A stretch of DNA of 64,000 nucleotides from Rhizobiales bacterium CCH10-E5 (GTDB lineage Bacteria > Pseudomonadota > Alphaproteobacteria > Rhizobiales > Beijerinckiaceae): positions 3,231 to 67,230 of the forward strand of contig LSIG01000034.1 of NCBI GenBank assembly GCA_001556125.1, written 5' to 3'. The notes under the pieces were generated by a model. The model did not search any database. It had not been told where the DNA came from and saw nothing but the letters and a program-made list of their open reading frames with translations. The position numbers were made by a program, and so were the translations under genes. Shown here piece after piece: positions 17,118 to 25,651 of this stretch (within the stretch, counting starts at the first letter, position 1; each line of letters opens with the position of its first letter).

Positions 17118-19400
17118 ATGGCCCGTCGCGCACGCTACAAGCCCTATCGGCAACCGACCGGCGGATGGGGCTCGGTCAAGTCGCTCGGCGTCCATGTCGT
17201 CGGCCAGAATGCCTTTCACAGCACGCCGGGGCTCCTCACGGACCATAACAAGGTCGGCGGCTATGCCTGCACCAGCTGCGCCTGGACCAAGCCGCGCGAG
17301 GCCCATAGCGCCGAGTTCTGCGAGAACGGCGCCAAGGCGACCTTCTGGGACGTGACGACCCGGCGCACGACGCCTGACTTCTTCGCCCGGCACAGCGTCA
17401 CCGAACTGCTCGGCTGGTCGGATTACGAGCTCGAGAATGCCGGGCGGCTGACGCATCCGATGCGCTACGACCGCGCTTCGGATCGCTATGTCGAGGTGTC
17501 CTGGTCGGAGGCGTTCTCCGACATCGGCCAGAAGCTCAAGGGCTATGATCCCAAATCGACGGTGTTCTATGCGTCGGGCCGGGCCTCGCTCGAAACCTCC
17601 TACATGTATCAGCTCTTCGCGCGGCTCTACGGGCACAACAACCTGCCCGACAGCTCGAACATGTGCCACGAGACGACCTCGGTGGCGCTGCCGCAGAGCA
17701 TCGGCACGCCGGTCGGCACCGTGCTGCTCGACGATTTCGCCGCGACCGACTGCATCCTCTCCTTCGGACAGAATGTCGGCACCAACTCGCCGCGGCTGCT
17801 GCACACGCTGCAGCAGGTGCGCGAGCGCGACGTGCCGATCATCGTCTTCAACCCGCTGCGCGAGCGCGGCTGGGAGGCCTTCGTCAATCCGCAGCGCCCG
17901 GGGCAGATGCTCACCAACGCCCCCACGCAGATCGCGACGCAGTACCACCAGCCGCGTGCCGGCGGGGACATCGCGGCGATGCTCGGCATCGGCAAGGTGC
18001 TGCTCGCGCTCGACGACGAGGCGAAGGCGGCGGGGCGGATGCGAATTCTCGACGAGGCCTTCATCGCGGAGCACACGCAGGATTTCCCCGCCTTTGAAGC
18101 CAAGCTGCGCGAGACGGGCTGGGACGAGATCATCGAGGCCTCCGGCCTGCCGCGCGCCGCCATGGAAGCCGCCGCCGCGACCTACGCCAAGGCGACGGCG
18201 ACCATCGCGATCTACGGCATGGGGCTGACGCAGCACCGGCTCGGTGTCGATAGCGTACAGATGCTGGTCAACTTGCTGCTGATGCGCGGGCAGATCGGCA
18301 AGCCCGGCGCCGGCATCTGTCCCGTTCGCGGCCATTCCAACGTGCAGGGCCAGCGCACGGTCGGCATCGCGGAGAAGGCCGAACTCGTGCCGCTCGACCG
18401 GCTGGCGGAGCAGTATCGCTTCGAGCCGCCGCGCGAGGACGGCCTCGCAACTGTCGATGCCTGCGAGGCGATCATGGCCGGCGAGATCCGCGCCTTCATC
18501 GGGCTCGGCGGCAATTTCGTCCGCGCCATTCCCGAGCGCAAACTGATGGAGGCCAAGTGGGGCGGCATCGACCTCTCGGTCCAGATCGCGACCAAGCTCA
18601 ACCGCTGCCATCTGATCACCGGCCGGACCAGCTATCTCCTGCCGACCCTGGTCCGCTCCGAGATCGACGAGCAGGCGAGCGGGCCGCAGATCGTTACGGT
18701 CGAAGATTCGACCACCTGCATCCACGGCTCGCGCGGCAGGTGGAAACCGGCTGCCGAGACGCTGCTCTCCGAACCCCGCATCGTGGCCGAGCTCGCCAAG
18801 GCGACGCTGGAGCCCGATCCTCAGGTTCCCTGGGACGAGTGGGTCGCCGATTATGCGAAGGTGCGCGACGCGATCGAGGCGACCTATCCCGACCAGTTCG
18901 AACGCTTCAACCAGCGCCTCGACATTCCTGGCGGTTTTCCGCGTCCGGTGGCGGCGCGCCAGCGGCACTGGGAGACCGAGAGCGGCAAGGCCCATTTCAG
19001 GGTGCCCAAGGCCCTTTGCGCCAGCTTCGACGATGGACAAGACCATGGCGTGCTGCGGCTGATCACGCTGCGCTCGAACGACCAGTTCAACACCACCGTC
19101 TATGGCTATGACGACCGCCTGCGCGGTATCAGCGGCTCGCGGATGATCGTGATGATGAACCGCGACGACCGGATCCGCTTCGGCATCGCCGAGAAGGGGA
19201 AGGCGCGGCTGACGACGGCCGTGGATGACGGTGTCCGGCGCTCGATGGGCGGGTTCGAGGTCATCGACTACGACATCCCCGCCGGGACCTGCGCCGCCTA
19301 TTTCCCTGAATGCAACGCCCTGCTGCCGCTCTGGCACTATGCCGAGGAGAGCAAGACACCCGCGGCGAAGTCGATTCCGATCCGGGTCACGGCAGAATGA
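17118..19400 (+). CDS. FdhF/YdeP-family molybdopterin oxidoreductase
   Basis: The 760-residue protein has nearly the exact length of E. coli YdeP and belongs to the bis-molybdopterin (DMSO-reductase) superfamily. Near the N-terminus GGYACTSCAWTKP holds Cys51 and Cys54, a reduced CxxC motif, so a full four-cysteine [4Fe-4S] site is not evident. Molybdopterin-binding segments include SFGQNVGTNSPRLL, GMGLTQHRLGVDSVQ and the C-terminal RLITLRSNDQFNTTVYG. There is no Tat signal, so it is cytoplasmic. The ATG at 17118 is in frame and follows GGGAGG; an ATG at 17114 is out of frame. It overlaps fdhD by three bases, so its cofactor is probably sulfurated by that partner. E. coli YdeP is linked to acid resistance; the true reaction is unknown. 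Confidence 0.9.
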   Translation: MARRARYKPYRQPTGGWGSVKSLGVHVVGQNAFHSTPGLLTDHNKVGGYACTSCAWTKPREAHSAEFCENGAKATFWDVTTRRTTPDFFARHSVTELLGWSDYELENAGRLTHPMRYDRASDRYVEVSWSEAFSDIGQKLKGYDPKSTVFYASGRASLETSYMYQLFARLYGHNNLPDSSNMCHETTSVALPQSIGTPVGTVLLDDFAATDCILSFGQNVGTNSPRLLHTLQQVRERDVPIIVFNPLRERGWEAFVNPQRPGQMLTNAPTQIATQYHQPRAGGDIAAMLGIGKVLLALDDEAKAAGRMRILDEAFIAEHTQDFPAFEAKLRETGWDEIIEASGLPRAAMEAAAATYAKATATIAIYGMGLTQHRLGVDSVQMLVNLLLMRGQIGKPGAGICPVRGHSNVQGQRTVGIAEKAELVPLDRLAEQYRFEPPREDGLATVDACEAIMAGEIRAFIGLGGNFVRAIPERKLMEAKWGGIDLSVQIATKLNRCHLITGRTSYLLPTLVRSEIDEQASGPQIVTVEDSTTCIHGSRGRWKPAAETLLSEPRIVAELAKATLEPDPQVPWDEWVADYAKVRDAIEATYPDQFERFNQRLDIPGGFPRPVAARQRHWETESGKAHFRVPKALCASFDDGQDHGVLRLITLRSNDQFNTTVYGYDDRLRGISGSRMIVMMNRDDRIRFGIAEKGKARLTTAVDDGVRRSMGGFEVIDYDIPAGTCAAYFPECNALLPLWHYAEESKTPAAKSIPIRVTAE

Positions 19401-20227
19401 GCACCCTCCTCCCCCTGGCAACCCAGGCCGGCAGCACAGCCTGTCGCCCGGTCGCGAGCACACGCTGGCGCTACGAGGCGGAAACCTGCGTCGCACGTGA
19501 TACCGAGATCGCCGTCGAGTGGCCGGTGAACATCCGCTACGGCTCGGTGCCTTATGCTGTGATGATGGCGACGCCGCTCGACCTAGACGACTTCGTCACC
19601 GGCTTCAGCCTGACCGAAGGAATCATCGCCGACGCATCCGAAATCCGCGCCATCCGCATCTCCGATGAGCCAGAGGCGATCAATGTCGATGTCGAGCTGG
19701 CGCCGGGCCGTTTCCGGCAGCATCTCGGCCGGCAGCGGCGACTGACCGGGCGGACCTCCTGCGGCGTCTGCGGTGTCGAGGATGCGAGCCAGTTGCCCCG
19801 TGCCGAGAGACGATCGGCGACGGGCGCCCCGGTGGCTGCCGAAGCCGTGGCTCGCGCCGTCGGTGATCTGCGTGCCCATCAGCCGCTCTACGCGCGCACA
19901 CGAGCCGTTCACGGCGCCGCCTGGTGCGACCGCGAGGGACGCATTCTGATGGCGCGCGAGGATGTCGGCCGCCACAATGCCCTCGACAAGCTGATCGGTG
20001 CGGTGCTGCGGGCGGGCGAGGCGGCGACGGACAGGTTCGTCGTCGTGACCAGCCGTGCCTCCTATGAGATGGTCGAGAAGACCGCGATGCTGGGCGCGGC
20101 GGCGCTCGTCTCGGTCTCGGCGCCGACCTCGCTGGCGGTGAGCCGGGCAAGAGCCGCCGGGCTGATGCTGGTTTCTGTCGCCCGGGAGGACGGCTGCGAG
20201 GTGTTCTCGGGCGAACTCACCCGTTGA
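19397..20227 (+). CDS. fdhD: Formate dehydrogenase accessory sulfurtransferase FdhD
   Basis: The 276-residue protein transfers sulfur from a cysteine desulfurase to the molybdenum cofactor of formate-dehydrogenase-type enzymes. The catalytic CxxC is at Cys122 and Cys125 in GRTSCGVCG, essentially the position known in E. coli. The conserved segments LTEGII and REDVGRHNALDKLIGA also fit. It overlaps the YdeP gene (ATGA), implying a dedicated pair. No other formate dehydrogenase subunits are near, so its partner here is the YdeP-type protein. Confidence 0.94.
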   Translation: MSTLLPLATQAGSTACRPVASTRWRYEAETCVARDTEIAVEWPVNIRYGSVPYAVMMATPLDLDDFVTGFSLTEGIIADASEIRAIRISDEPEAINVDVELAPGRFRQHLGRQRRLTGRTSCGVCGVEDASQLPRAERRSATGAPVAAEAVARAVGDLRAHQPLYARTRAVHGAAWCDREGRILMAREDVGRHNALDKLIGAVLRAGEAATDRFVVVTSRASYEMVEKTAMLGAAALVSVSAPTSLAVSRARAAGLMLVSVAREDGCEVFSGELTR

Positions 20228-20253
20228 TCGGGCGCGGCGGAGTTGCCTGCTGC

Positions 20254-20880
20254 TCAGGGCGAGCCGCCGGAGCTTGGGTTCGCCCAGGGACGGTCATGAT
20301 CCAGCGCTGTCCTGTAGCGCTGGATGTCGCCCGCGAAGGAGCGCGTGACGTCGATATCGTCCCAGCCGTTGAGCAATTGCTCGCGCCAGACCGGGTCGAT
20401 CGCGAAACCGGCCGCGCGGTTGCCCCAAGACACGGTCTGGGCCGTGAGATCGACGGTCACCGGCAGATCGGGTGTTGCGGCGAGCGCCGCCAGCAGATCC
20501 TCAACATCCTCCTCGCCGAGGACGGCCGGCAGGACGCCGTTCTTGACCGCGTTGGAGGCGAAGATGTCGCCGAAGGTCGGCGCGATGACCACATCGAAGC
20601 CATGATCGGCTAGGGCGTAGACAGCCGCCTCGCGCGAGGAACCCGAACCGAAATTGCGCCGCGCAACCAGGATCGGCGCGCTGCGCCAGGGCTCGCGGTT
20701 GAGCGGGAAGTCCGGCCGCTTCGCCCCCGCCTCGTCGCGCCGCAGATCGTGCAGGAGGAAGGAGCCGTAGCCTTCCGAGCGCGGCCGCTTCATGAAACGG
20801 GCCGGGATGAGCTGGTCGGTGTCGACATTGGCCAGCCCCAGCGGGCAGGCCACGCCAGCGATCCGCGTCAAGGGCTTCAC
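20254..20880 (-). CDS. LeuD-like small subunit of an aconitase-superfamily hydro-lyase
   Basis: The 208-residue swivel-domain protein has the LeuD signatures NVDTDQLIPARF, FGSGSSREAA and FGDIFASNAVKNG. It starts with GTG at 20880, overlapping the stop of the large subunit gene (GTGA). In housekeeping leucine synthesis LeuCD isomerises 2- and 3-isopropylmalate. Here the pair stands next to a GntR regulator, uptake systems and a PEP-mutase/isocitrate-lyase-family lyase, with no leuB or leuA nearby. A catabolic role, such as hydration of maleate, citraconate or dimethylmaleate (functions known for LeuCD relatives), is therefore at least as likely. The family call is firm; the substrate is inferred. 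Confidence 0.88.
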   Translation of the reverse strand: MKPLTRIAGVACPLGLANVDTDQLIPARFMKRPRSEGYGSFLLHDLRRDEAGAKRPDFPLNREPWRSAPILVARRNFGSGSSREAAVYALADHGFDVVIAPTFGDIFASNAVKNGVLPAVLGEEDVEDLLAALAATPDLPVTVDLTAQTVSWGNRAAGFAIDPVWREQLLNGWDDIDVTRSFAGDIQRYRTALDHDRPWANPSSGGSP

Positions 20881-22313
20881 GAGCGGCCCTCCAGCATGGG
20901 GCGGACATCTGCGAGCCGGCCGGCCACCGCCGCGGCCGCGACCATCGCCGGCGACATCAGATGGGTGCGCGCCCCCGGCCCCTGCCGGCCGCGGAAATTG
21001 CGGTTCGTCGTCGAGGCACAGCGCTCGCCGGCGGGCACCGTGTCGCCATTCATGCCGACGCACATGGAGCAGCCCGCCTCGACCCAGTCGAGCCCGGCCT
21101 CGGTGAAGACGCGGTCGAGCCCCTCCTCCTCCGCCTGGCGCTTCACGAGCGAGGAGCCCGGCGAGACCAGCCCCGGCACCCTCGCCTTTCGCCCCGCCAG
21201 CACGCTCGCCGCAGCGCGCAGATCCTCGATGCGGGCATTGGTGCAGGAGCCGATGAAGACGCGGTCGATCGCGATGTCCGAGAGCTTCTGGCCGGCGCGC
21301 AGCCCCATATAGTCGAGCGCGTCGCGCAGGGTCGCCGCCCGGCCCTCATCGGTCTCGCGGGCCGGATCGGGAACGGTCGCGTCGATCGGCAGCGCGTCCT
21401 CCGGGCTCGTGCCCCAGGTCACCACTGGGGCGATCTGCGCGGCGTCGAGCGTGATCTCGCGATCGAAGGCGGCGTCCGCGTCGCTCGGCAGCAGGCGCCA
21501 GTCCTCGACCGCCCGCTCGAACGCTTCGCCCTTGGGCGCGAAGGGCCGGCCCTCGATCCAGCTCCAGGTCGTCTCGTCGGGGGCGATCAGCCCGCAGCGC
21601 GCACCCGCCTCGATCGACATGTTGCACATCGTCATGCGACCGGCCATCGGCAGCGCCCGCACCGCCGCGCCGGCATATTCAACCGCATAGCCGCGCGCGC
21701 CGTCCGCGCCAATGCGGGCAATGATCGAGAGGATAAAGTCCTTGGCTCCGACCCCGGCGATGGGCGTCCCGTCGATGCGGATCCGCATCGTCTTCGGCTT
21801 CTTCTGCCAGAGCGTCTGCGTCATCAAGACATGCGCGACCTCGGAGGCGCCGATCCCGAAGGCATAGGCCCCGAAGGCGCCATGGGTCGAGGTATGGCTG
21901 TCGCCGCAGACCATGGTCAGGCCCGGCAGCGTCAGGCCCTGCTCGGGCCCGACGACATGAACGATGCCCTGGCGCGGGTCCTGCATTCCGAACAGCTCGA
22001 TGCCGTGCCGGGCGGTATTGCTGCCGAGATCGTCGATCATCCTTGCGATCTCCGGCTGTTCGACCCGGTCGCGGTTGCGCGTGGGGACGTAGTGATCGGC
22101 GATACCGAAGGTCAGCCCCGGTTCGGCTACGGTACCGCCGCGGGCCTGAAGCTGGTTGAAGGCGTGGAAGGAGCCCTCATGGACGAAATGCCGGTCGATC
22201 CAGAGCAGCGCGTCGCCGGACGGACGCTCGACGACGACATGGCTGGTCCAGAGCTTGTCGAACAGCGAGCGCGGCCGGTCCGCCGCCTCTCCCCTGTCTG
22301 CCGATCCCGTCAT
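20877..22313 (-). CDS. LeuC-like large subunit of an aconitase-superfamily hydro-lyase
   Basis: The protein of about 478 residues carries the [4Fe-4S] and substrate motifs of the family: MVCGDSHTSTHGAFGA, FIGSCTNARIEDLRAA (first cluster cysteine) and AGCSMCVGMNGD (the CxxC pair). The start at 22313 (MTGSADRG) is preferred because GAGGGAG lies six bases upstream; ATGs at 22319 and 22361 are poorer. Late in the chain CASTTNRNFRGRQGPGA is typical of LeuC. It forms an operon with the small subunit and is divergent from the gntR gene, whose presumed operators at 22381-22416 lie in their shared promoter region. See the small subunit for possible substrates. Confidence 0.9.
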   Translation of the reverse strand: MTGSADRGEAADRPRSLFDKLWTSHVVVERPSGDALLWIDRHFVHEGSFHAFNQLQARGGTVAEPGLTFGIADHYVPTRNRDRVEQPEIARMIDDLGSNTARHGIELFGMQDPRQGIVHVVGPEQGLTLPGLTMVCGDSHTSTHGAFGAYAFGIGASEVAHVLMTQTLWQKKPKTMRIRIDGTPIAGVGAKDFILSIIARIGADGARGYAVEYAGAAVRALPMAGRMTMCNMSIEAGARCGLIAPDETTWSWIEGRPFAPKGEAFERAVEDWRLLPSDADAAFDREITLDAAQIAPVVTWGTSPEDALPIDATVPDPARETDEGRAATLRDALDYMGLRAGQKLSDIAIDRVFIGSCTNARIEDLRAAASVLAGRKARVPGLVSPGSSLVKRQAEEEGLDRVFTEAGLDWVEAGCSMCVGMNGDTVPAGERCASTTNRNFRGRQGPGARTHLMSPAMVAAAAVAGRLADVRPMLEGRS

Positions 22314-22380
22314 CGTCATCTCCCTCGGCGAAAAACATAACCGCTCGCCCGCTTGACGCAAGTCAGTTGTTCTATACGCT

Positions 22381-22416
22381 AGACAACTAGCTGTCCGATG
22401 AGACAGTCAATTGTCT
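22381..22416. promoter_or_regulatory. Tandem palindromic operators, presumed targets of the adjacent GntR regulator
   Basis: AGACAACTAGCTGTCC (22381-22396) and AGACAGTCAATTGTCT (22401-22416) share the form RGACA-N6-TGTCY. Their starts are 20 bp apart, close to two helical turns. A further GGACA half-site occurs at 22420. They fill the gap between leuC-like (minus) and gntR (plus), so binding would affect both directions and autoregulate the regulator. Confidence 0.6.
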
Positions 22417-22417
22417 G

Positions 22418-23260
22418 GTGGACAGGACGACCCAGGTGGATCCCTCGCTCGAACCGTTGAAGGCGAGACGGCTGGCGCTGCAGTTGCGCGAGCGGATCGC
22501 CAGCGGCGAAATCGCGCCGGGCTCGCGTCTCGCGAGCGAGCCGGCGCTTGCCCTGGAGCACGGCGTCTCGCGCGTCACGGTGCGGCGCGCGCTCGACAGC
22601 CTCGCCGCCGAAGGGCTCATCGACCGTCGCGTCGGTGCCGGCACCTTCGTGCGCGAGGCCGAGGCGCCCAAGCCGATCGTCGCCGATTTCGCCAATATGC
22701 TGACCCATCTGGTCGAGATGGGTCGCCGGACCGGCGTGAGGCTGGTCTCCTTCGGCTATGGGCCGCCGCCGGAGCCCGTGGCGCGGGCGCTCGGTCTCGC
22801 CGCCGGCGAGCGCACGCAGCGCTCGGTGCGCGTGCGGCTGATCGACGGCCAGCCCTTCTCCTATCTCACCACCCATGTGCCGGAGCGCATCGGCCTGACC
22901 TATTCCGAAAACGACCTCGCCAGCGTGCCGCTGCTGACGCTGCTGGAGCGAGCCGGCGCCGCAGTCGAGCGCGCCAGCCAGACGATCAGTGCGACGCTGG
23001 CGAGCCCCGACGTCGCCGAGGCACTCGGCCTGGAGATCGGCTCGCCCCTGCTCTCCCTGACCCGCGTCGTGCTGGGGCCCGACGGACAGGGCGTGGAGCA
23101 TCTGCACGCCCTCTACCGGCCGGACCGCTACTCCTTCCAGATGGAGCTGCACCGGGCCGGTGCAGCCGGCGACCGGCGCTGGTCGCCCGTCCCGAGCCAT
23201 GGTGCCGAGCCGGATGGCGGCACGCCCGTCGCACCCACATCGGCCGCAGCGAGGGGTTGA
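22418..23260 (+). CDS. GntR-family transcriptional regulator (HutC/UTRA type)
   Basis: The product is about 280 residues. An N-terminal winged helix-turn-helix spans roughly residues 10-75, with the GntR signature RERIASGEIAPGSRLASEPALA and the recognition segment GVSRVTVRRALDSLAAEGLI. A UTRA ligand-binding domain follows (residues about 90-240, including GQPFSYLTTHVPERIG and SLTRVVLG). Start codon is GTG at 22418, or GTG at 22436, six codons later. It probably responds to a small acid or amine substrate and controls the leuCD-like genes and the long downstream operon. The tail after about residue 245 is low-complexity and proline/alanine-rich. Confidence 0.92.
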   Translation: MDRTTQVDPSLEPLKARRLALQLRERIASGEIAPGSRLASEPALALEHGVSRVTVRRALDSLAAEGLIDRRVGAGTFVREAEAPKPIVADFANMLTHLVEMGRRTGVRLVSFGYGPPPEPVARALGLAAGERTQRSVRVRLIDGQPFSYLTTHVPERIGLTYSENDLASVPLLTLLERAGAAVERASQTISATLASPDVAEALGLEIGSPLLSLTRVVLGPDGQGVEHLHALYRPDRYSFQMELHRAGAAGDRRWSPVPSHGAEPDGGTPVAPTSAAARG

Positions 23261-23264
23261 AACG

Positions 23265-24248
23265 ATGACGAGTCCCATAACGATCGACCGCCGCCGTTTC
23301 GGCCTGCTCGGGCTCGCCGCAGGGTTCGCGGCGACGAGCGCCAGCGCGCAGGAACCCTGGCCAAGCCGACCAGGCCGCGTGATCGTTCCCTACCCTGCGG
23401 GTGGGGCGACCGATGTGATGGGTCGCTTCGCCGCGGAAGCGCTGAACCAGGCGACGGCCCAGCGCTTCATCGTCGAGAACAAGGGCGGAGCCTCCGGCGC
23501 CATCGGCTCGGCCGAGGTCGAGCGGGCCGCGCCCGATGGGCACACGCTCCTCGTCGCAACGCCGGCGACCCATGTCACCAACCAGTATCTGCGCGACAAG
23601 CTGCCCTATGATCCGGACCGCTTCGAACCCGTGCTGCTGCTCTCGCGCAGCCCGCTGCTGCTGATCGCGACGTCCTCGTTTCCCGCCAACAGCGTCGCCG
23701 AGCTGATCGCGCTGGCGAAGCAGAAGCCCGGCAAGCTGAACTATGCCAGTTCCGGCGTCGGCGCGACGAGCCATCTCGCGCCTGAGCTGTTCAAGACCAT
23801 GGCCGGCGTCGACATCACCCATGTCCCCTATCGCGGGGCCGGCCCGGCGATGACCGACCTGATCGGCGGCCAGGTCGAGCTGATGTTCGACAATCTGCAG
23901 ACGGCATTGCCGCAGGTGGAGTCCGGGAAGGTGAAGGTTCTCGGCATCACCAGCGCCGAGCGCGCGCCGAACCTCTCGCAAGTGCCCGCCATTGCCGAAA
24001 CGGTGAAGGGTTACGAGGCGCTGAGCTTCCTCGCGCTGATGGCGCCGCTGCGCACGCCGATGGCCATCATCGAGAGGATCAACGCGATCGTCACCGCCTC
24101 CTTCCAGACGCCGGAGGTGAAGCCGAAGCTCGGCGCGCTCGGCGTGGAGTTCGTGCCGATGACGCCGAAGCAGCTCGACGATTTCATCCACGAGGAACGC
24201 CGGAAATGGGGCGGCCTCATCCGCGAACGCGGCCTGAAGGCCGAGTGA
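23265..24248 (+). CDS. TctC/Bug-family tripartite tricarboxylate transporter substrate-binding protein
   Basis: The product is a 327-residue periplasmic binding protein. The N-terminus TIDRRRFGLLGLAAGF looks like a Tat signal (twin arginine plus hydrophobic core), cleaved after ASAQ. Family hallmarks are VPYPAGGATDVMGR at the mature N-terminus, NKGGASGAIGSAEV, and ASSGVGATSHLAPELFK. Bug proteins bind carboxylates and related small acids for TctAB permeases. No tctA or tctB gene is adjacent, so it is an orphan: it may serve a distant permease or act as a sensor or scavenger. It starts four bases after the gntR stop, so it is co-transcribed with the regulator. Confidence 0.92.
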   Translation: MTSPITIDRRRFGLLGLAAGFAATSASAQEPWPSRPGRVIVPYPAGGATDVMGRFAAEALNQATAQRFIVENKGGASGAIGSAEVERAAPDGHTLLVATPATHVTNQYLRDKLPYDPDRFEPVLLLSRSPLLLIATSSFPANSVAELIALAKQKPGKLNYASSGVGATSHLAPELFKTMAGVDITHVPYRGAGPAMTDLIGGQVELMFDNLQTALPQVESGKVKVLGITSAERAPNLSQVPAIAETVKGYEALSFLALMAPLRTPMAIIERINAIVTASFQTPEVKPKLGALGVEFVPMTPKQLDDFIHEERRKWGGLIRERGLKAE

Positions 24249-24299
24249 CCGAACGACCAGCCCGGCGCCAGACCGGGTTCACCACAGAGGAGAACGACG

Positions 24300-25541
24300 A
24301 TGACCGACCAGCCTGAAGTCAAGACCGCGAACCGCGCCGGGCTCTCCCGCCGCGCCGTGCTGGCCGGCTCCGCCGCCGGCAGTGCCGCCATCGCCATGCC
24401 CGGCGTGCTGCGCGCCCAGGCGCCGGCGGTGAAGATCGGCATTCTCCAGCCGGTGACCGGCGCCCTCGCCTATGACGGGCAGCAGGGCCAGATCGGTGCC
24501 GAGGCCGCGATCAAGGCGATCAACGATGCCGGCGGCATCAAGTCGCTCGGTGGCGCCAAGCTGCAGATGGTCTTCGGCGATGCGCGCTCGACGCCCGAGG
24601 GCGGCACGGCGGAGGTCGAGCGCATGCAGGAGCAGGGCGTGGTCGGCATCGTCGGCGGCTTCGCCTCGCCGATCTGCCTCGCCGCGAGCCAGGCGGCGGC
24701 CCGCTACGACCTGCCCTATATCGTCGATGTCGGCGTCGCCGATTCCATCGTCACCCGCGGCCTGAAGAACACCTTCCGCTTCGGCCCCGGCTTCGGCATG
24801 GTCACGAAGACCGCACTCGCCAACCTCGCCAAGCTCAACGAGGATGCGGGCAAGCCGGCGAAGACCGTCGTTCTGGTGCATGAGGACGGGCTCTTCGGCT
24901 CCGGTCTCGCCAAGCTGATGCAGGCCGAGCTGCCCAAGCTCGGCTTCGAGGTTCTCGACACCATCGCCCATCCGACACCGACCCGCGACATGTCGAACGT
25001 CGCGCTGCAGATCCGTTCGAAGAACCCCGATCTCGTCATCCCCTCCAGCTATTACGGCGAGTTCGCCCTGCTGGCGCGCACCATGCAGCAGCAGCGCATC
25101 CGGCCGAAGGGTATCTACGCCGTCCTCAACGGGGCGGCCTCGAATTACCGCTTCGTCAAGGAATTCAACGACGCGGCGCAGTTCGTGATGGACTGCAACC
25201 ACTGGCACGATCCGCGCAAGCCCGTGGCCGAGGCGCTGCGCCAGCAGGTCGAGGCGTCCGGCAAGTTCTGGACCTACAACATCCCGCTCAACTACTCCTG
25301 CGTCGGCCTGCTGGCGGACGCGATCGAGCGCGCGGGCTCGGTCGACAAGGCGAAGGTCATCGAGGCGCTGGCGGCGTCGACCTATGCCGGCCACATCATG
25401 CCCTATGGCCCGACCAAGTTCACGAACGGCCAGAACGAGGGCGGCGCGCCGGTCAACACCCAGGTCCAGGGCAACGACATCAAGGTGATCTTCCCGTCCG
25501 ACTTCGCCGACGCCAAGCCGGTCTTCCCGCGCCCGGCGTGA
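24300..25541 (+). CDS. ABC transporter substrate-binding protein, branched-chain amino acid (LivK) type
   Basis: The protein has 413 residues. Its leader contains SRRAVLAGSAAGSAAIA, a likely Tat signal, cleaved around RAQA. The mature domain opens KIGILQPVTGALAYDGQQGQIG, typical of the type I periplasmic-binding fold used by Liv/amide/urea systems. GGAGAA is close upstream of the ATG. It feeds the two permeases and two ATPases that follow. In this family ligands range from branched amino acids to amides, urea and aromatic acids. The hydantoinase-type enzymes downstream suggest a cyclic or amide-bearing compound. Confidence 0.92.
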   Translation: MTDQPEVKTANRAGLSRRAVLAGSAAGSAAIAMPGVLRAQAPAVKIGILQPVTGALAYDGQQGQIGAEAAIKAINDAGGIKSLGGAKLQMVFGDARSTPEGGTAEVERMQEQGVVGIVGGFASPICLAASQAAARYDLPYIVDVGVADSIVTRGLKNTFRFGPGFGMVTKTALANLAKLNEDAGKPAKTVVLVHEDGLFGSGLAKLMQAELPKLGFEVLDTIAHPTPTRDMSNVALQIRSKNPDLVIPSSYYGEFALLARTMQQQRIRPKGIYAVLNGAASNYRFVKEFNDAAQFVMDCNHWHDPRKPVAEALRQQVEASGKFWTYNIPLNYSCVGLLADAIERAGSVDKAKVIEALAASTYAGHIMPYGPTKFTNGQNEGGAPVNTQVQGNDIKVIFPSDFADAKPVFPRPA

Positions 25542-25554
25542 TCTCCTGCGCTGA

Positions 25555-25640
25555 CGGATGAGGGCAGTCCAACTCCTCATCCGTCATTCCCTCATCCGTC
25601 CCGGCTTCGCCGGGCCACCTTCTCCCCTGAGGGGAGAAGG
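25555..25640. repeat. Rhizobial-type intergenic palindromic repeat between the binding-protein and permease genes
   Basis: Three hairpins follow each other: CGGATGAGG/CCTCATCCG (25555-25583, 9 bp), CCCGG/CCGGG with loop CTTCG (25600-25614), and CCTTCTCCCC/GGGGAGAAGG with a 3-base loop (25618-25640, 10 bp). An 11-base direct repeat CCTCATCCGTC occurs at 25575 and 25590. Elements of this style are common between genes in Hyphomicrobiales. The last arm lies just upstream of the permease start at 25652 and overlaps its ribosome-binding region. Confidence 0.65.
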
Positions 25641-25651
25641 AAGAGCGCCCC

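Noticed and set aside
17070..19496. An 808-codon minus-strand frame opposite the YdeP-type gene
   Set aside because: It is a shadow of the molybdoenzyme, which has the expected length and motifs and overlaps fdhD.
20254..22313. Housekeeping leucine biosynthesis leuCD
   Set aside because: Not rejected outright, but no leuA or leuB is near and the divergent GntR, uptake and lyase genes favour a catabolic paralogue; symbols were therefore left blank.
22314..22361. Upstream starts for the LeuC-like gene at 22361 and 22319
   Set aside because: The extension is poorly conserved in type, and the only good Shine-Dalgarno (GAGGGAG) is correctly spaced for the ATG at 22313.
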